Assembly: GCF_016906535.1 (NCBI RefSeq)
Contig: NC_057373.1
Span: 248,001-312,000 of the forward strand
Length of the DNA stretch: 64,000 nucleotides
Source of the DNA: Rhizoctonia solani
Lineage: Eukaryota; Basidiomycota; Agaricomycetes; Cantharellales; Ceratobasidiaceae
Direction of reading: 5' to 3'
Of this stretch, positions 13,418 through 22,157 are shown piece after piece; the stretch's first letter is position 1; each line of letters begins with the position of its first letter. A program made the position numbers and the translations under genes. The notes beneath the pieces were generated by a model. That model was not told the origin of the DNA and ran no database searches. It saw only the letters and a program-made list of their open reading frames with translations.

Positions 13418-15766
13418 CTAATCCGCTTCTTCCTCTTTGGGTCCTTCAAATACCTGTTTGCCCATAATTGCGTTTGTCAGGTAATTAAATTGCGGTGCTG
13501 GTAGGGCTTTAGTAAGCGCATCAGCTAGGTTCTTGTTCAATGGCACATACAGCGTAGAGATCATACGCTTCTCAATAGTATTGCGCATGAAGTGATGGCA
13601 AATGTCGATGTGCTTTGAACGACCGTGGAACTGCAACTCAACGGATAACGTTAGGGCGGCAAGGTTGTCTGAAAGTATGAGTGTGGGAGCGTCAGCTGGG
13701 TAATATAGTTCCTGGAAGAATTGACGGAACCAAATTGCCTGAGTACATGCGTGTGATAATGCCATGTACTCTGCTTCCATGGTCGATAATGCGACCGTTG
13801 GTTGCTTCTTAGCAGACCAAGAAACGGCGGCTCTGCCCAATAAGTATACATTGCCGGAAATAGACTTACAGTCAAGTAAGTTACTTCCCCAATTGGCATC
13901 AGAGTAGCCAACTTCTCCAAATCCAACTTTGGCCTCCAATTGCTTATACAATAGCCCAAGGAATGATGTTCCTTTAAGGTAACGTATAACTTGTTTGATT
14001 GCCGTCACATGAGCGGGACCATAGCATGTTGTGTATTGAGCTAAATGAGTGACCGCATAAGCAATATTGGGCCGTGTACATAGTGCAGCGTATAGCAGCT
14101 TACCAACAAATATGCCGTATGGAAATTTTGGCTTAATTCCATCATATTGTGTAAGTTGCACATTTGGACTCATTGGAGTATTGGCTGGGTATGCATCTTT
14201 AAGGCCTGCAATATCGACAATTGAGTCAATATATGCCTTTTGATTTAGTACAAGCATACCTTGTTGTCTATACCGTTTGAAATGTATACCTAAAAAATGA
14301 CGGATGGGTCCAAGGTTGCGCATCTCAAATTCACAAAGTAATTCAGATACTACAAAGTTGGTGTTGTTGGGGGTTGTAATTATGATTGAGTCATCAACAT
14401 GGACGGCAACAATTGATACGTAGAGTTTGCCAGATATGTCCATGATCCGGTGGTACACACAGGCGTCTGTTAAGCAAGGTGAATAGCCAAGTGACTTCAT
14501 TTTGGAATCAAACATACAATTCCACATGCATCCGGCTTGTTTAAGGCTGTATAGTGATTGGCGTAGGCGCAGAATGTTGCTGGATCTGTTGTCAAAGTAT
14601 GGTATTTGACGCATGTAAAGCTCTTCTTCAACGTTGGCATGTAAGTACGCCAATGTAACGTCAAGCTGTTGGATGTCCCAATCATTTTGATTGGCAAGTG
14701 ATGTGAGTGTACGGATAGAATCTAAACGTACCACTGGAGCAAATGTTTGGCCATAGTCAATACCCGGCTGTTGGCTGTAACCTTGCACAACTAGTTGCGC
14801 CTTGTATTGGATGGGTTGGCCCTCCTTGTTTTGTTTGATTGTGAGTACCCATTGGCATCCCATTGCCTTCCTGCCTGGTGGGAGCGTTGAGGTGTTGTAC
14901 ATTCCCTGTTTCTCCAAGGTTGCAATCTCCTGTTCCATTGCTGCCTTCCATTTGTCCGCGTCCGGTCCCAATAATGCCTCCTCAGTGGTTGGGTTATTGC
15001 TGGTCGCCGGAAGGTTGGCGGCAAAAACCCAGTGCGGGTTGTTGTTTGTGAAGGTCTCCAGGATGGATTCTGCTGGTGGTGGGAAGTGTTCTGAGGTAAG
15101 TTTGAGTTCACCAAATTGTCCAGCCAACTCACTGGTTGGGGTGAAGGCCAGGATCTGTGGTTCCTCCTGTGCGGCCAATTCAGAGGCAAGTTTGGTTGGG
15201 ATAGTTGGGGCGGATATAATAGACAAGGTGTTGGAGACAAGCAAGGGGATGTGGGAACAAAACAAGGTGATGTTGGTGACTGAATTGTGTTGATTTGCGC
15301 TTGTTCCAAGGATGTATGCGTTGGAGTAATTGCTTCCTGAGTCATTGCAGTATTTGTTGAGTTCTGTAATGTAGTTAGTGAATGCACCAGGGATGTTTGG
15401 GCTAGACAAACCGGTGGGAGCGGCGGCAGTGTCTTTGACAGTGATCTTGACACCTCTGTAGTTGGTGTCCAAGGTGAGCTTGGGCTTGTTGGGGTTTTGG
15501 CAACGGGTTTGGACGCCAGAGGACTTGAGGGAGGGGTTTGCATTGATCTTGCAAGCAGATTCAGCAGTATCAAGACAAGTCCCAGAGTGGGGCATAGTAA
15601 GCTTAGAACAAGTAGAGCTGGGTTTAGGAACAGCAGCGTGAGTAGTGAGTTTAGGCTCAGTAGATTGGCTTGGTGAGTTTGATGCTTTCTGTTTGTTCTT
15701 TCCTTTGCTTTTTATATCTTTCAGCTCACTAGTATGTTTTGTTTCTGACTTGATTTGTTCACTGAC
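13418..15766 (-). CDS. pol: Copia polyprotein, C-terminal part: reverse transcriptase and RNase H
   Basis: Continues in the same frame as the gag-integrase part directly after an in-frame TGA at 15767-15769. A Ser/Thr/Pro-rich linker is followed by the RT domain: MGCQWVLTIKQN, YKAQLVVQGYSQQPGIDY, QLDVTLAYLHA, QSLYSLKQAG, and the catalytic VHVDD in place of the common YVDD. RNase H follows with GYSDANWGSN, STMEAEYMALSHA, SDNLAAL and RSKHIDICHHFMR; the acidic residues expected of a copia RNase H are present. The frame ends GPKEEEAD with the stop at 13418-13420. It copies element RNA to DNA in virus-like particles. Reaching this part needs stop readthrough or an internal start, so it is probably silent here. 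Confidence 0.9.
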   Translation of the reverse strand, partial: VSEQIKSETKHTSELKDIKSKGKNKQKASNSPSQSTEPKLTTHAAVPKPSSTCSKLTMPHSGTCLDTAESACKINANPSLKSSGVQTRCQNPNKPKLTLDTNYRGVKITVKDTAAAPTGLSSPNIPGAFTNYITELNKYCNDSGSNYSNAYILGTSANQHNSVTNITLFCSHIPLLVSNTLSIISAPTIPTKLASELAAQEEPQILAFTPTSELAGQFGELKLTSEHFPPPAESILETFTNNNPHWVFAANLPATSNNPTTEEALLGPDADKWKAAMEQEIATLEKQGMYNTSTLPPGRKAMGCQWVLTIKQNKEGQPIQYKAQLVVQGYSQQPGIDYGQTFAPVVRLDSIRTLTSLANQNDWDIQQLDVTLAYLHANVEEELYMRQIPYFDNRSSNILRLRQSLYSLKQAGCMWNCMFDSKMKSLGYSPCLTDACVYHRIMDISGKLYVSIVAVHVDDSIIITTPNNTNFVVSELLCEFEMRNLGPIRHFLGIHFKRYRQQGMLVLNQKAYIDSIVDIAGLKDAYPANTPMSPNVQLTQYDGIKPKFPYGIFVGKLLYAALCTRPNIAYAVTHLAQYTTCYGPAHVTAIKQVIRYLKGTSFLGLLYKQLEAKVGFGEVGYSDANWGSNLLDCKSISGNVYLLGRAAVSWSAKKQPTVALSTMEAEYMALSHACTQAIWFRQFFQELYYPADAPTLILSDNLAALTLSVELQFHGRSKHIDICHHFMRNTIEKRMISTLYVPLNKNLADALTKALPAPQFNYLTNAIMGKQVFEGPKEEEAD

Positions 15767-17881
15767 TCAATTTGCTCCCCCTGTTCTAGCATTTTTGTTG
15801 CGTTGTTCCGCAGTGCTGTTGGTGCAAGTCATTCTCTCCCCCTCAGCAGGTGGAACAACCAATTCCCCCCAATCCGTGTTGTTGTGTATGTTATTGGCCT
15901 GTGTATGGGTTCTTGGGAACAATATATTGCATGAGTGCAATATACAGTTTGCTCCTGTTTTGTAATAACGCCAGCTTTTGCCTTGAATGTCCAATATGCC
16001 AGTAAATAGAGCCGTGAACGTCTTTGATTCTAACTTAGAGTGGCTCTCCCCCTGATCCAGTACGTAGCATTTTGTTCCCCATGGTTGCAGTACACTTACA
16101 TTGGGTCTCTTACCCCAAAACGCTTCAAACGGCGTTTTCCAGAACTTTCCTTGCACTTGCATTGGTACTTGATTTTTCAGGTAACAGGCGTACACAATTG
16201 CTTTGTTCCAAAGGAACTTTGGTGCGCCCAATTTGAGTAGCATTGCACGTGCTTTGTCTGCTAATGTGCAATTTAACCTTTCAGCAATACCATTTTGTTG
16301 CGCTGAGTATGGGGCCGTGGTTTCTAAAATTGTACCTTTCAGGTTAGTGTGCTTGATCCAATCTTTATTTACAAATTTGCAACTGTTGTCAAAGCGTACT
16401 TGCTTTATCTTTTTATCTTTCTGTGTATTTATCATTGCTTTGAATGCTTTATACTTGTTCAGAGTTTCATCCTTATGTTTGAGAAATCCTAAGCAAGTGA
16501 ATCTAGTTGCAACGTCAGTAAATGATACATAATATCTGTATTGTCCTATAGATGTAGTTTGAGCAGGTCCCCATACATTGGTAACAATTAATTTGCCAAT
16601 TTCAGACACTTTGGTTTGCAATTCTTTTGGAAATGGTTGGGTGTGTGCTTTTGACTGCATACATATGTTGCATTCAAAGTTGAGTCCAATGTTGTCTTCT
16701 ATTATCTCCATTCCGTTGATTGCTTTGTTGGATTTTAGTTGTTGGAGTGCTTGCGGGCCAATGTGCCCAAGTACCTTGTGCCATTCAAACCATGTGCGTC
16801 CGGTTTGTTTGGTCAGTACTATTTCAGTAAGTTTATTGTTCTCAAGCTTCTGATTGCAATTGTTTATGGGTTTCACGCTGATCTTCCAAAGGTTTCCTTG
16901 TTTGTGATTTTTCAACTTTGATCCAATAATGATTGGTCTATTGTTTTTATCTAGTATTTGCAATTCATTCTGATCCATCAGAATTCTAGTGCCTTTATCA
17001 GTTACTAATGATAAGCTGATTAGGTTTGCGGGTGAACTTGGCACATGAGCTACATTGGTGAGCCTAATCTTTGTGTATTTGTTCTTCTCTGTATTATTTA
17101 AGCACAATAGCTCTACAGTGCCGCGGCCCATTATTGGCTCTTTGCCAGTGACTCCGGCAATGTAGCCGGATGACTTGGTATAATTGGAGAATGCATTCCA
17201 ATCAATTGCTATGTGAGTAGTAGTGCCGCTATCTGCTATCCAGGTGTTGGGGGTCTTGCCTATCAGGCTTATTTTGTCCTCAAGGGTCAAGAACGCATAT
17301 TCTTTATGTTCAGAGTTATTAGCTATGGCTATATGCGTGCGGGCATTGCCATTCCTAGCTTTTCCTGGTGTGTTGAATCTTCTGTTTGGTTGACCGCCTT
17401 TATTTGAATGGTTGGGCTTGAATGCGCCTCCACCTGGACCTTGGCATTTGGCTGCCCAGTGTCCAATCTTTCCGCAGTTATTGCATTTCAATTTAGACTT
17501 ATCTGGGCCTTTATTACTCATATTGGTACGTACAAATTTATTGAAGCTTGGTTTATTTGTAGCAAAGAAAGTCTTACCGTCAGGTTGTCGGGTATTTCTT
17601 TGGTGTGCTTCGGCCATAATACGTGAGCGTAGGTCACTCACTTGATTGGCTAATTTATTCTTGTCTTCAGTGTCGAATTCGAAGCTTACAGACTGGGTGA
17701 ACGTGTCCCATGAGTCAGGTAGGCTTGCTACTAACGTGGTTATCCAATCGGCTTCAGTGCACGAGTTTGGTGCAATGTCATTGATTTGTTGGAACCATCC
17801 ACGCATACGTTGTATGTGTTCCTCAATGTCTTTGCTGTCCGACATCCTGTGGCTGAAGAACTTTCTTCGTAAGTCAATTAG
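15767..17881 (-). CDS. gag-pol: Copia polyprotein, middle part: gag C-terminus, zinc knuckle, protease, integrase
   Basis: Begins directly after the MULE (duplicated bases CTAATTGAC, minus sense, give LID) and reads LRRKFFSHRMSDSKDIEEHI, the second half of the copia gag domain. Then the zinc knuckle CNNCGKIGHWAAKC, the aspartic protease active site WIADSGTTTHIA, the integrase zinc-binding HHCC (WHKVLGHIG ... CNICMQSKAH) and the integrase core. In the core the second acidic residue sits in VRFDNSCKF and the third in QQNGIAERLN. The first acidic position, normally D in a DVWGP-type motif, is Asn here (VTNVWGP). The frame ends at TGA 15767-15769, beyond which it stays open for another 780 or so codons. 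The catalytic Asn and the nonsense codon argue for a defective element. Confidence 0.9.
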   Translation of the reverse strand, partial: LIDLRRKFFSHRMSDSKDIEEHIQRMRGWFQQINDIAPNSCTEADWITTLVASLPDSWDTFTQSVSFEFDTEDKNKLANQVSDLRSRIMAEAHQRNTRQPDGKTFFATNKPSFNKFVRTNMSNKGPDKSKLKCNNCGKIGHWAAKCQGPGGGAFKPNHSNKGGQPNRRFNTPGKARNGNARTHIAIANNSEHKEYAFLTLEDKISLIGKTPNTWIADSGTTTHIAIDWNAFSNYTKSSGYIAGVTGKEPIMGRGTVELLCLNNTEKNKYTKIRLTNVAHVPSSPANLISLSLVTDKGTRILMDQNELQILDKNNRPIIIGSKLKNHKQGNLWKISVKPINNCNQKLENNKLTEIVLTKQTGRTWFEWHKVLGHIGPQALQQLKSNKAINGMEIIEDNIGLNFECNICMQSKAHTQPFPKELQTKVSEIGKLIVTNVWGPAQTTSIGQYRYYVSFTDVATRFTCLGFLKHKDETLNKYKAFKAMINTQKDKKIKQVRFDNSCKFVNKDWIKHTNLKGTILETTAPYSAQQNGIAERLNCTLADKARAMLLKLGAPKFLWNKAIVYACYLKNQVPMQVQGKFWKTPFEAFWGKRPNVSVLQPWGTKCYVLDQGESHSKLESKTFTALFTGILDIQGKSWRYYKTGANCILHSCNILFPRTHTQANNIHNNTDWGELVVPPAEGERMTCTNSTAEQRNKNARTGGAN
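17873..17881. repeat. Target-site duplication of the MULE, left copy
   Basis: GTCAATTAG directly before the left terminal inverted repeat; repeated at 21411-21419. A nine bp duplication is diagnostic of Mutator-like elements. Confidence 0.92.
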
Positions 17882-18003
17882 GGGCAGTCAGTATGCACAT
17901 GCCCGCCCCCAAATTGGGACTAGTCCCAATCACCTAATGGGCGTCTACTCGGCTCCTGAGAAGCTTCCGCCGACTCAGGCAATGCGGCCCGTACCGTACC
18001 GGC
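17882..18003 (+). repeat. MULE terminal inverted repeat, left
   Basis: About 122 bp, inverted match to 21288-21410, ending GTACCGTACCGGC. Contains the 16 bp palindrome TTGGGACTAGTCCCAA. Confidence 0.9.
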
Positions 18004-18195
18004 GCCGTTCCCGGCGTTATTGCCGAATATTGCTTGTGTTCGATAGATGTATTACATAAGTTACACGATAAGATAATACACAAAGATCAAAGTAAATATA
18101 CAAAGTCAATCAACCTACGAGTCGCATCGAAGTGGCGTTACAAGGGTGTAGGGTAGCGGCTGAATTACGGAATATAGCTGAGTAGATGAGGAGAC

Positions 18196-18208
18196 CGGGG
18201 GGGGGGGG
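18196..18208. repeat. Poly-G run
   Basis: A run of G residues of uncertain true length just downstream of the transposase stop; prone to sequencing slippage, no coding effect. Confidence 0.5.
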
Positions 18209-18210
18209 AA

Positions 18211-21200
18211 TCAATGGATACTATGCGATTCCTTTCGATTTTGCCGTTTTTCTGGCGACGGGGGAATGGGGATTGTGCTGGTGTCGTGTTGTGTCGAGGT
18301 GGGAGGTTGGGTGTTTGTTTGCGATGAGGTATGGTGGGGGGCCGAGAGGAGGCGGCTGCGAACTCGAGCCGCAAGTCCTTTGAGTACATCGGCATATTGT
18401 TCGTATGCGGATCGATGTTGGGAGTTTTCTAGGTCCCGGTGGGTAAACTGATCAAGCGCGGCATGAATAGCAGGTGCTGCTTTCACTTGTCGCTTAATAT
18501 CATACGTAGTTCGAGCGATAACTTGCTCAGCGACACCCCGAGCGCTGTTCGAAGGTAATCGTGACTGAATAGCTGGGTAAGCGCCGAAATTGAATGAACT
18601 AATTGTTCGAACTTACCTCATCATCACTCGACGACAACCCCAAGTCATCCCCAGACGACACATCCTCCTCCCCGTATCCCTCACCTTCCAAATCCAACAT
18701 ATCCTCGTCGTTAAACTCGTCAATATCGTCTAAATCGCCCAAAAGACCTCCTTCTAATGCCTCGTTTACACACCGAGCCGCTTGTTCGAAAGCACCAGCC
18801 GCCTCCCCAGGTCCCAAATCGATATGCACGGCCGCGTTTTGGGCGACATTTCGACCACCAGGGCCGTATCGAGTAGCAATTGCTTGCAGCGCTGCAGCTT
18901 TATTGGTGGGTATTTCGATATTTGGGGTGTGTACTATCGGGTCGTTGATTTGGTGGTGCCGAAGCCACAATTTTAGGTCACGAACTCGATATATTGCAGC
19001 CCGCATGTGTTTACATGCACCGCCACGCTGCTGGAAGTCCAGGCATGTGCATAATGCCACCCCGTCGAATCCGAGCCAAATATCGTACGCAGTTGGGGTT
19101 CCCGACAGGTCTATTGACCTTGTAGACCAGCAGGTAAGTCGAATACCCTTCTCGTGTATGGCTGGTTTACTGAGACGGTTCTGCTGGGTCAGTAAATGAG
19201 CTTCGTTGTCTCGGCTTGCGTCCAGGCTGAGATAGGCGACTGGAGTCTCGATTGGTCGATGATTGCTGTGGCCGGTCCCAAATAATGCGTCTGCGCCTGG
19301 GACCCCTTCCAGCGCTTTTTGGAGCATTTTACGCTCCTCCTCCTCGAGTCGTCGCTTCTGGAATATGCTCTGCGCAATTTTCAGCGCCAGCATAAATACG
19401 AGTACATCAACTCGTATTCTTCGACCCCCGCGAGACAACCCCTTCAGCATTTTGTGCTTCAGGAGCCCGTTAAATGATTCGAGGTGGTTGTTCGTCATTA
19501 CAACCTCACGGACTGCAACCCCAATCACCGCCGCTGCTGCGCATCGCCCACCATTTGACCAGCATTCCCACAGTGCCTTGGTTACCCAGCACGACGATAG
19601 GTAACCAAGGTGAGCCAATCCTTTTCCAGCGGCACTGGCATAAGCACTACTTTCCGCTAGTCGATTCAGTGCACTGATCTCCTCATTTACTAGGCCCTGT
19701 GCGGTATCGAAATCCATCGATTCGATTAGCCGACGCTCGAGTACAACCAGGCGATCAAGGACAACCTTGTGGTCGGGCAATTTGCTTCGTAAGCACTTTT
19801 TCCGGTTATTGACCCATCGTTGACGGAGATGGAAACGGCAGAGAAGGAGTTTTATGTCCGGGAAGACATTCACAAGCGCACCCCGCTCCTTGACGTCGGT
19901 ATCTGTAATGGCCACAGCAGGCTTGAACTCTTGTTGCCAGTACAGTGTCACCGAATCCTTCCACCGTGATAACATCTTGACAAGGATTTGAATGTTGTAT
20001 CCCCCGTGGGTTGCTTCATTCCCCCCCGGTGCCGAGAATAGCAAGAATGCCAACGGAACTCCATGAAACTGCTCATCTATCCCCATCACAATAAACAAGA
20101 GGAGTCTCCGGTCACAGACTCCAAATGTTCCATCAAGGAGGATCTGTCGGAGATGCCCATAACGCCAGGCAGCCTCTTTCATCTCATCGGTTGCAATGCA
20201 AACTTCGAGTCGGGTTGACTTGCTTGTTCGGGCAGCATAATGGAATATTGCACGTGCAAGAGTTGGATGATAGGTTTTGGACTTGGGATCAAGCCAGTTG
20301 TGGATGTTGAGGTGAGCTTTCTCCTTGATGTTGATCCCATGTGTGCGGTAGTACTGAGTGTATAGGCTTGCGGTATCATAACGTCGGAGGAGGTATTGGT
20401 ACTTCCCCAGGGACTCTGTTTGCTCCCGGTACTGGTGTGCTTCCACCATGGCGCGATTCTTGTCTTGTATCTCAGTAAGTCTGGCATTAGGTGTTAGCTT
20501 GTCCATAGGAATACTGACAAATATGACTCACGCTGCCCCATTCCTAAGTTGCTGTAGTGCTACTTCAAATACACTTGGATGTAGCTCCAGCATAGGTATC
20601 CGTTTTAACTTGGCTTGTAGACACTCGGGATGGTGAAATAACATCCCATGAACCCGTGCAATGAGTCCATTTTCCTGTACAGTAATGATCTCAATATGCG
20701 CAAGGCATCCAGTAAAGTCATAGGGTACACGGCGTGTTGATGCCTTCCGGGACTGATGATGATACCCACAATAACTATCAAACTGGTGAGCCCCTCCTTT
20801 GAAGAATCAAAAAATGAACACACCATTGTAAGAGGATATGCTTAAATCTCTCCTTTGGTCCATTACTCCATTGAGCGCACCACTTGTTGGCTGGTTGGTC
20901 AAGAGACTCAGCATCAAGCCTATGTGCTAAGAGTAGCCTATGTGCTTCAGCCTGGTTATTGTGGTCAAAGTGTATATCAGTGATGGATGGGTCATTTGGG
21001 TTCTGGTACGTCTTTAAGATTATTGTCCGTTGCCCATCAGAGAGGTTGAGATGGGAGATGGGAACCTGTTGTATGTGCATAAATAGCTGTGATAATATGA
21101 TAGGTGAAAATTCTGACCTTTGAGCTTAATACTACAGTTGGCTTCCGTGGACTCTTGTGAATATTCTCGGGTGTAAGAATAGGTGCAAAGCGCACTGCCA

Positions 21201-21225
21201 TTGAGCCCAATATGGTATTCAACAA
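18211..21225 (-). CDS. MULE transposase (DDE) with SWIM zinc finger
   Basis: The core exon 20506-18599 encodes the MULE DDE domain. The first Asp is in RQILLDGTFGVCDRR, the second in AVAITDTDVKERGAL followed by CRFHLRQRW, and the Glu is in NNHLESFNGLLKHKML. A SWIM finger follows as CTCLDFQQRGGACKHMRA (C-x-C-x9-C-x-H), then an acidic stretch. A downstream exon, reached by an intron beginning GTAAGT just inside the 3' end of the core exon, adds RLPSNSARGVAEQVIARTTY through to the stop near 18211. Upstream exons (21225 to about 20640) supply an N-terminal region with SQFDSYCGYHHQSRK and YDFTGCLAHIEI, a Cys/His pattern likely to bind zinc and contact DNA. Exact N-terminal splicing is uncertain. 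The gene is contained between the element's repeats, so this looks like an autonomous copy. It acts in the nucleus by cut-and-paste. Confidence 0.88.
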
Positions 21226-21287
21226 CTAATTACAATGGAACAAACACACAATTGATCACGTGGCACTTGGTATCCGTAACAGACCAG

Positions 21288-21410
21288 GCCGGTACGGTAC
21301 GGGCCGCATTGCCGGAGTCGGCAGAAGCAACTACAGGAGCCGAGTAGACGCCCATTAGGTGATCGGGACTAGTCCCAATTTGGGGGCGGGCATGTGCATA
21401 CTGACTGCCC
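21288..21410 (-). repeat. MULE terminal inverted repeat, right
   Basis: Inverted copy of 17882-18003 with several substitutions and small indels. Its outer end (GGGCAGTC in minus sense) abuts the second 9 bp duplication at 21411-21419. Confidence 0.9.
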
Positions 21411-21419
21411 GTCAATTAG
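21411..21419. repeat. Target-site duplication of the MULE, right copy
   Basis: GTCAATTAG, identical to 17873-17881. In the gag frame (minus) it reads CTA ATT GAC. Confidence 0.92.
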
Positions 21420-21821
21420 TCCAACAGTACCCTTAACTTGAAATGTTGCTGCCAAGAGATTCCAAGCGTCGGCGGAGTATTTACATGATTGTATGTGTGT
21501 AAGTACGTTCCCTTCGACTCTTAGTCTAATATTTGACAGTGCTTTACGATCGGCTTTGATCCATTCCGTGTATTCGGAATCATCATTGCCTACTTCAAGA
21601 TTGGGTAAGTCGTTTCCATCATCGTCTTTGCGACCAGTAACCCTGATTTTTATCTTAGGTTCGGGTCTTTCATTTGTGCCGTCTACATAGCTATACAGAT
21701 CGAGATCGGTAAGTATATCTTCCATCTGTATACGCCATGTGTTGTAATTCTCAGTTCCCCGGAGGGATGGGATTCGGTGCAATCCGCTTGCACCAGTAAT
21801 GGTTGGTGTTTTCTCAGCCAT
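21411..21821 (-). pseudogene. gag: Copia gag, N-terminal part, cut by the MULE
   Basis: ATG at 21821 opens MAEKTPTITGASGLHRIPSL, then NYNTWRIQMEDILTDLDLY, the usual start of a copia gag domain. It continues through DAWNLLAATFQVKGTVGLID to the MULE boundary at 21411. Beyond that the frame runs into MULE terminal repeat sequence and stops at 21369. The second half of gag is at 17881 and below, in the same frame once the insert and one copy of the duplication are set aside. Only 87 nt separate the start codon from the LTR. Confidence 0.9.
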
Positions 21822-21894
21822 TTCTTATTGTGTTTGAGTGTACTCGGGTAAGTGGTTTATATATTCTATTTACGGTTGGTTATAAGCGTTCAAT

Positions 21895-21908
21895 CGGGGC
21901 TCATAACC
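21895..21908 (-). promoter_or_regulatory. Primer-binding site, complementary to the anticodon arm of initiator tRNA-Met
   Basis: Immediately inside the 5' LTR the minus strand reads GGTTATGAGCCCCG. The plus-strand equivalent, GGGCTCATAACC, matches the anticodon stem-loop (CAU anticodon) of fungal initiator tRNA-Met rather than the tRNA 3' end. Drosophila copia uses this position, priming with a 5' half-tRNA. Confidence 0.75.
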
Positions 21909-22152
21909 TGTAGAAAGAATAAGTTTGTAAATAGAATTATATCAATACAAAACGATAGTAAAGACAGTAGTGTGAATAGAGAAAGAGAGGATGAGGTACT
22001 ATACGGTCGAGTGCACCCGTATTTATACCTTTACATTATAGTCGAGTCATCTAGTATATGACTAGGTATCGTCGCTTGACTCGATTACATGTATGTTCCA
22101 GTACATTCCAGATCCTTCTTGTATTTACTACTATATACATGATATTTCTACA
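21909..22152 (-). repeat. 5' LTR (element sense)
   Basis: 244 bp, identical by eye to the 13048-13291 LTR. Carries a minus-strand TATAAATA box at 22020-22027, the likely element promoter, directing transcription antisense to TF1. Confidence 0.95.
22020..22027 (-). promoter_or_regulatory. LTR TATA box
   Basis: TATAAATA on the minus strand, about 110 nt before the inner end of the 5' LTR, placed to start the genomic RNA inside the LTR. Confidence 0.55.
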
Positions 22153-22157
22153 TCGTG
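22153..22157. repeat. Target-site duplication of the copia element, right copy
   Basis: TCGTG, directly after the LTR; pairs with 13043-13047. Confidence 0.9.

Larger units (their letters stand above)
17882..21410 (-). mobile_element. Mutator-like (MULE) DNA transposon nested in copia gag
   Basis: 3,529 bp, bounded by inverted repeats of about 122 bp (17882-18003 and 21288-21410) that begin GGGCAGTCAGTATGCACATG. The repeats differ at only a handful of positions, and a 9 bp target duplication flanks the element. It carries one multi-exon transposase gene on the minus strand whose frames look open. Within the repeat is TTGGGACTAGTCCCAA, a perfect palindrome in the left copy. Insertion interrupted the gag codons for GTVG-LID-LRRK; the nine duplicated bases are three whole codons. 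Confidence 0.93.
13048..22152 (-). mobile_element. Ty1/copia LTR retrotransposon, minus orientation, interrupted by a MULE
   Basis: A complete element of 9,105 bp, of which 3,529 bp plus a 9 bp duplication belong to a nested MULE. LTRs (13048-13291 and 21909-22152) are 244 bp and identical by eye, starting TGTAGAAA and ending TTTCTACA. In element sense (minus strand) the order is LTR, primer-binding site, gag, protease, integrase, RT, RNase H, polypurine tract, LTR. Integrase before RT places it in Ty1/copia. The polyprotein is one continuous frame broken by the MULE and by a single in-frame TGA. Identical LTRs imply recent insertion; the internal lesions suggest it can no longer move on its own. 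Confidence 0.95.

Noticed and set aside
14791..15573. 260-codon open frame overlapping the copia RT region
   Set aside because: It is an out-of-frame Pro/Ser/Thr-rich shadow of the polyprotein linker; the RT and RNase H motifs lie in the other frame.
13048..22152. CRISPR-like or satellite repeats
   Set aside because: The repeats here are LTRs and terminal inverted repeats with target duplications; no spaced direct-repeat array exists.
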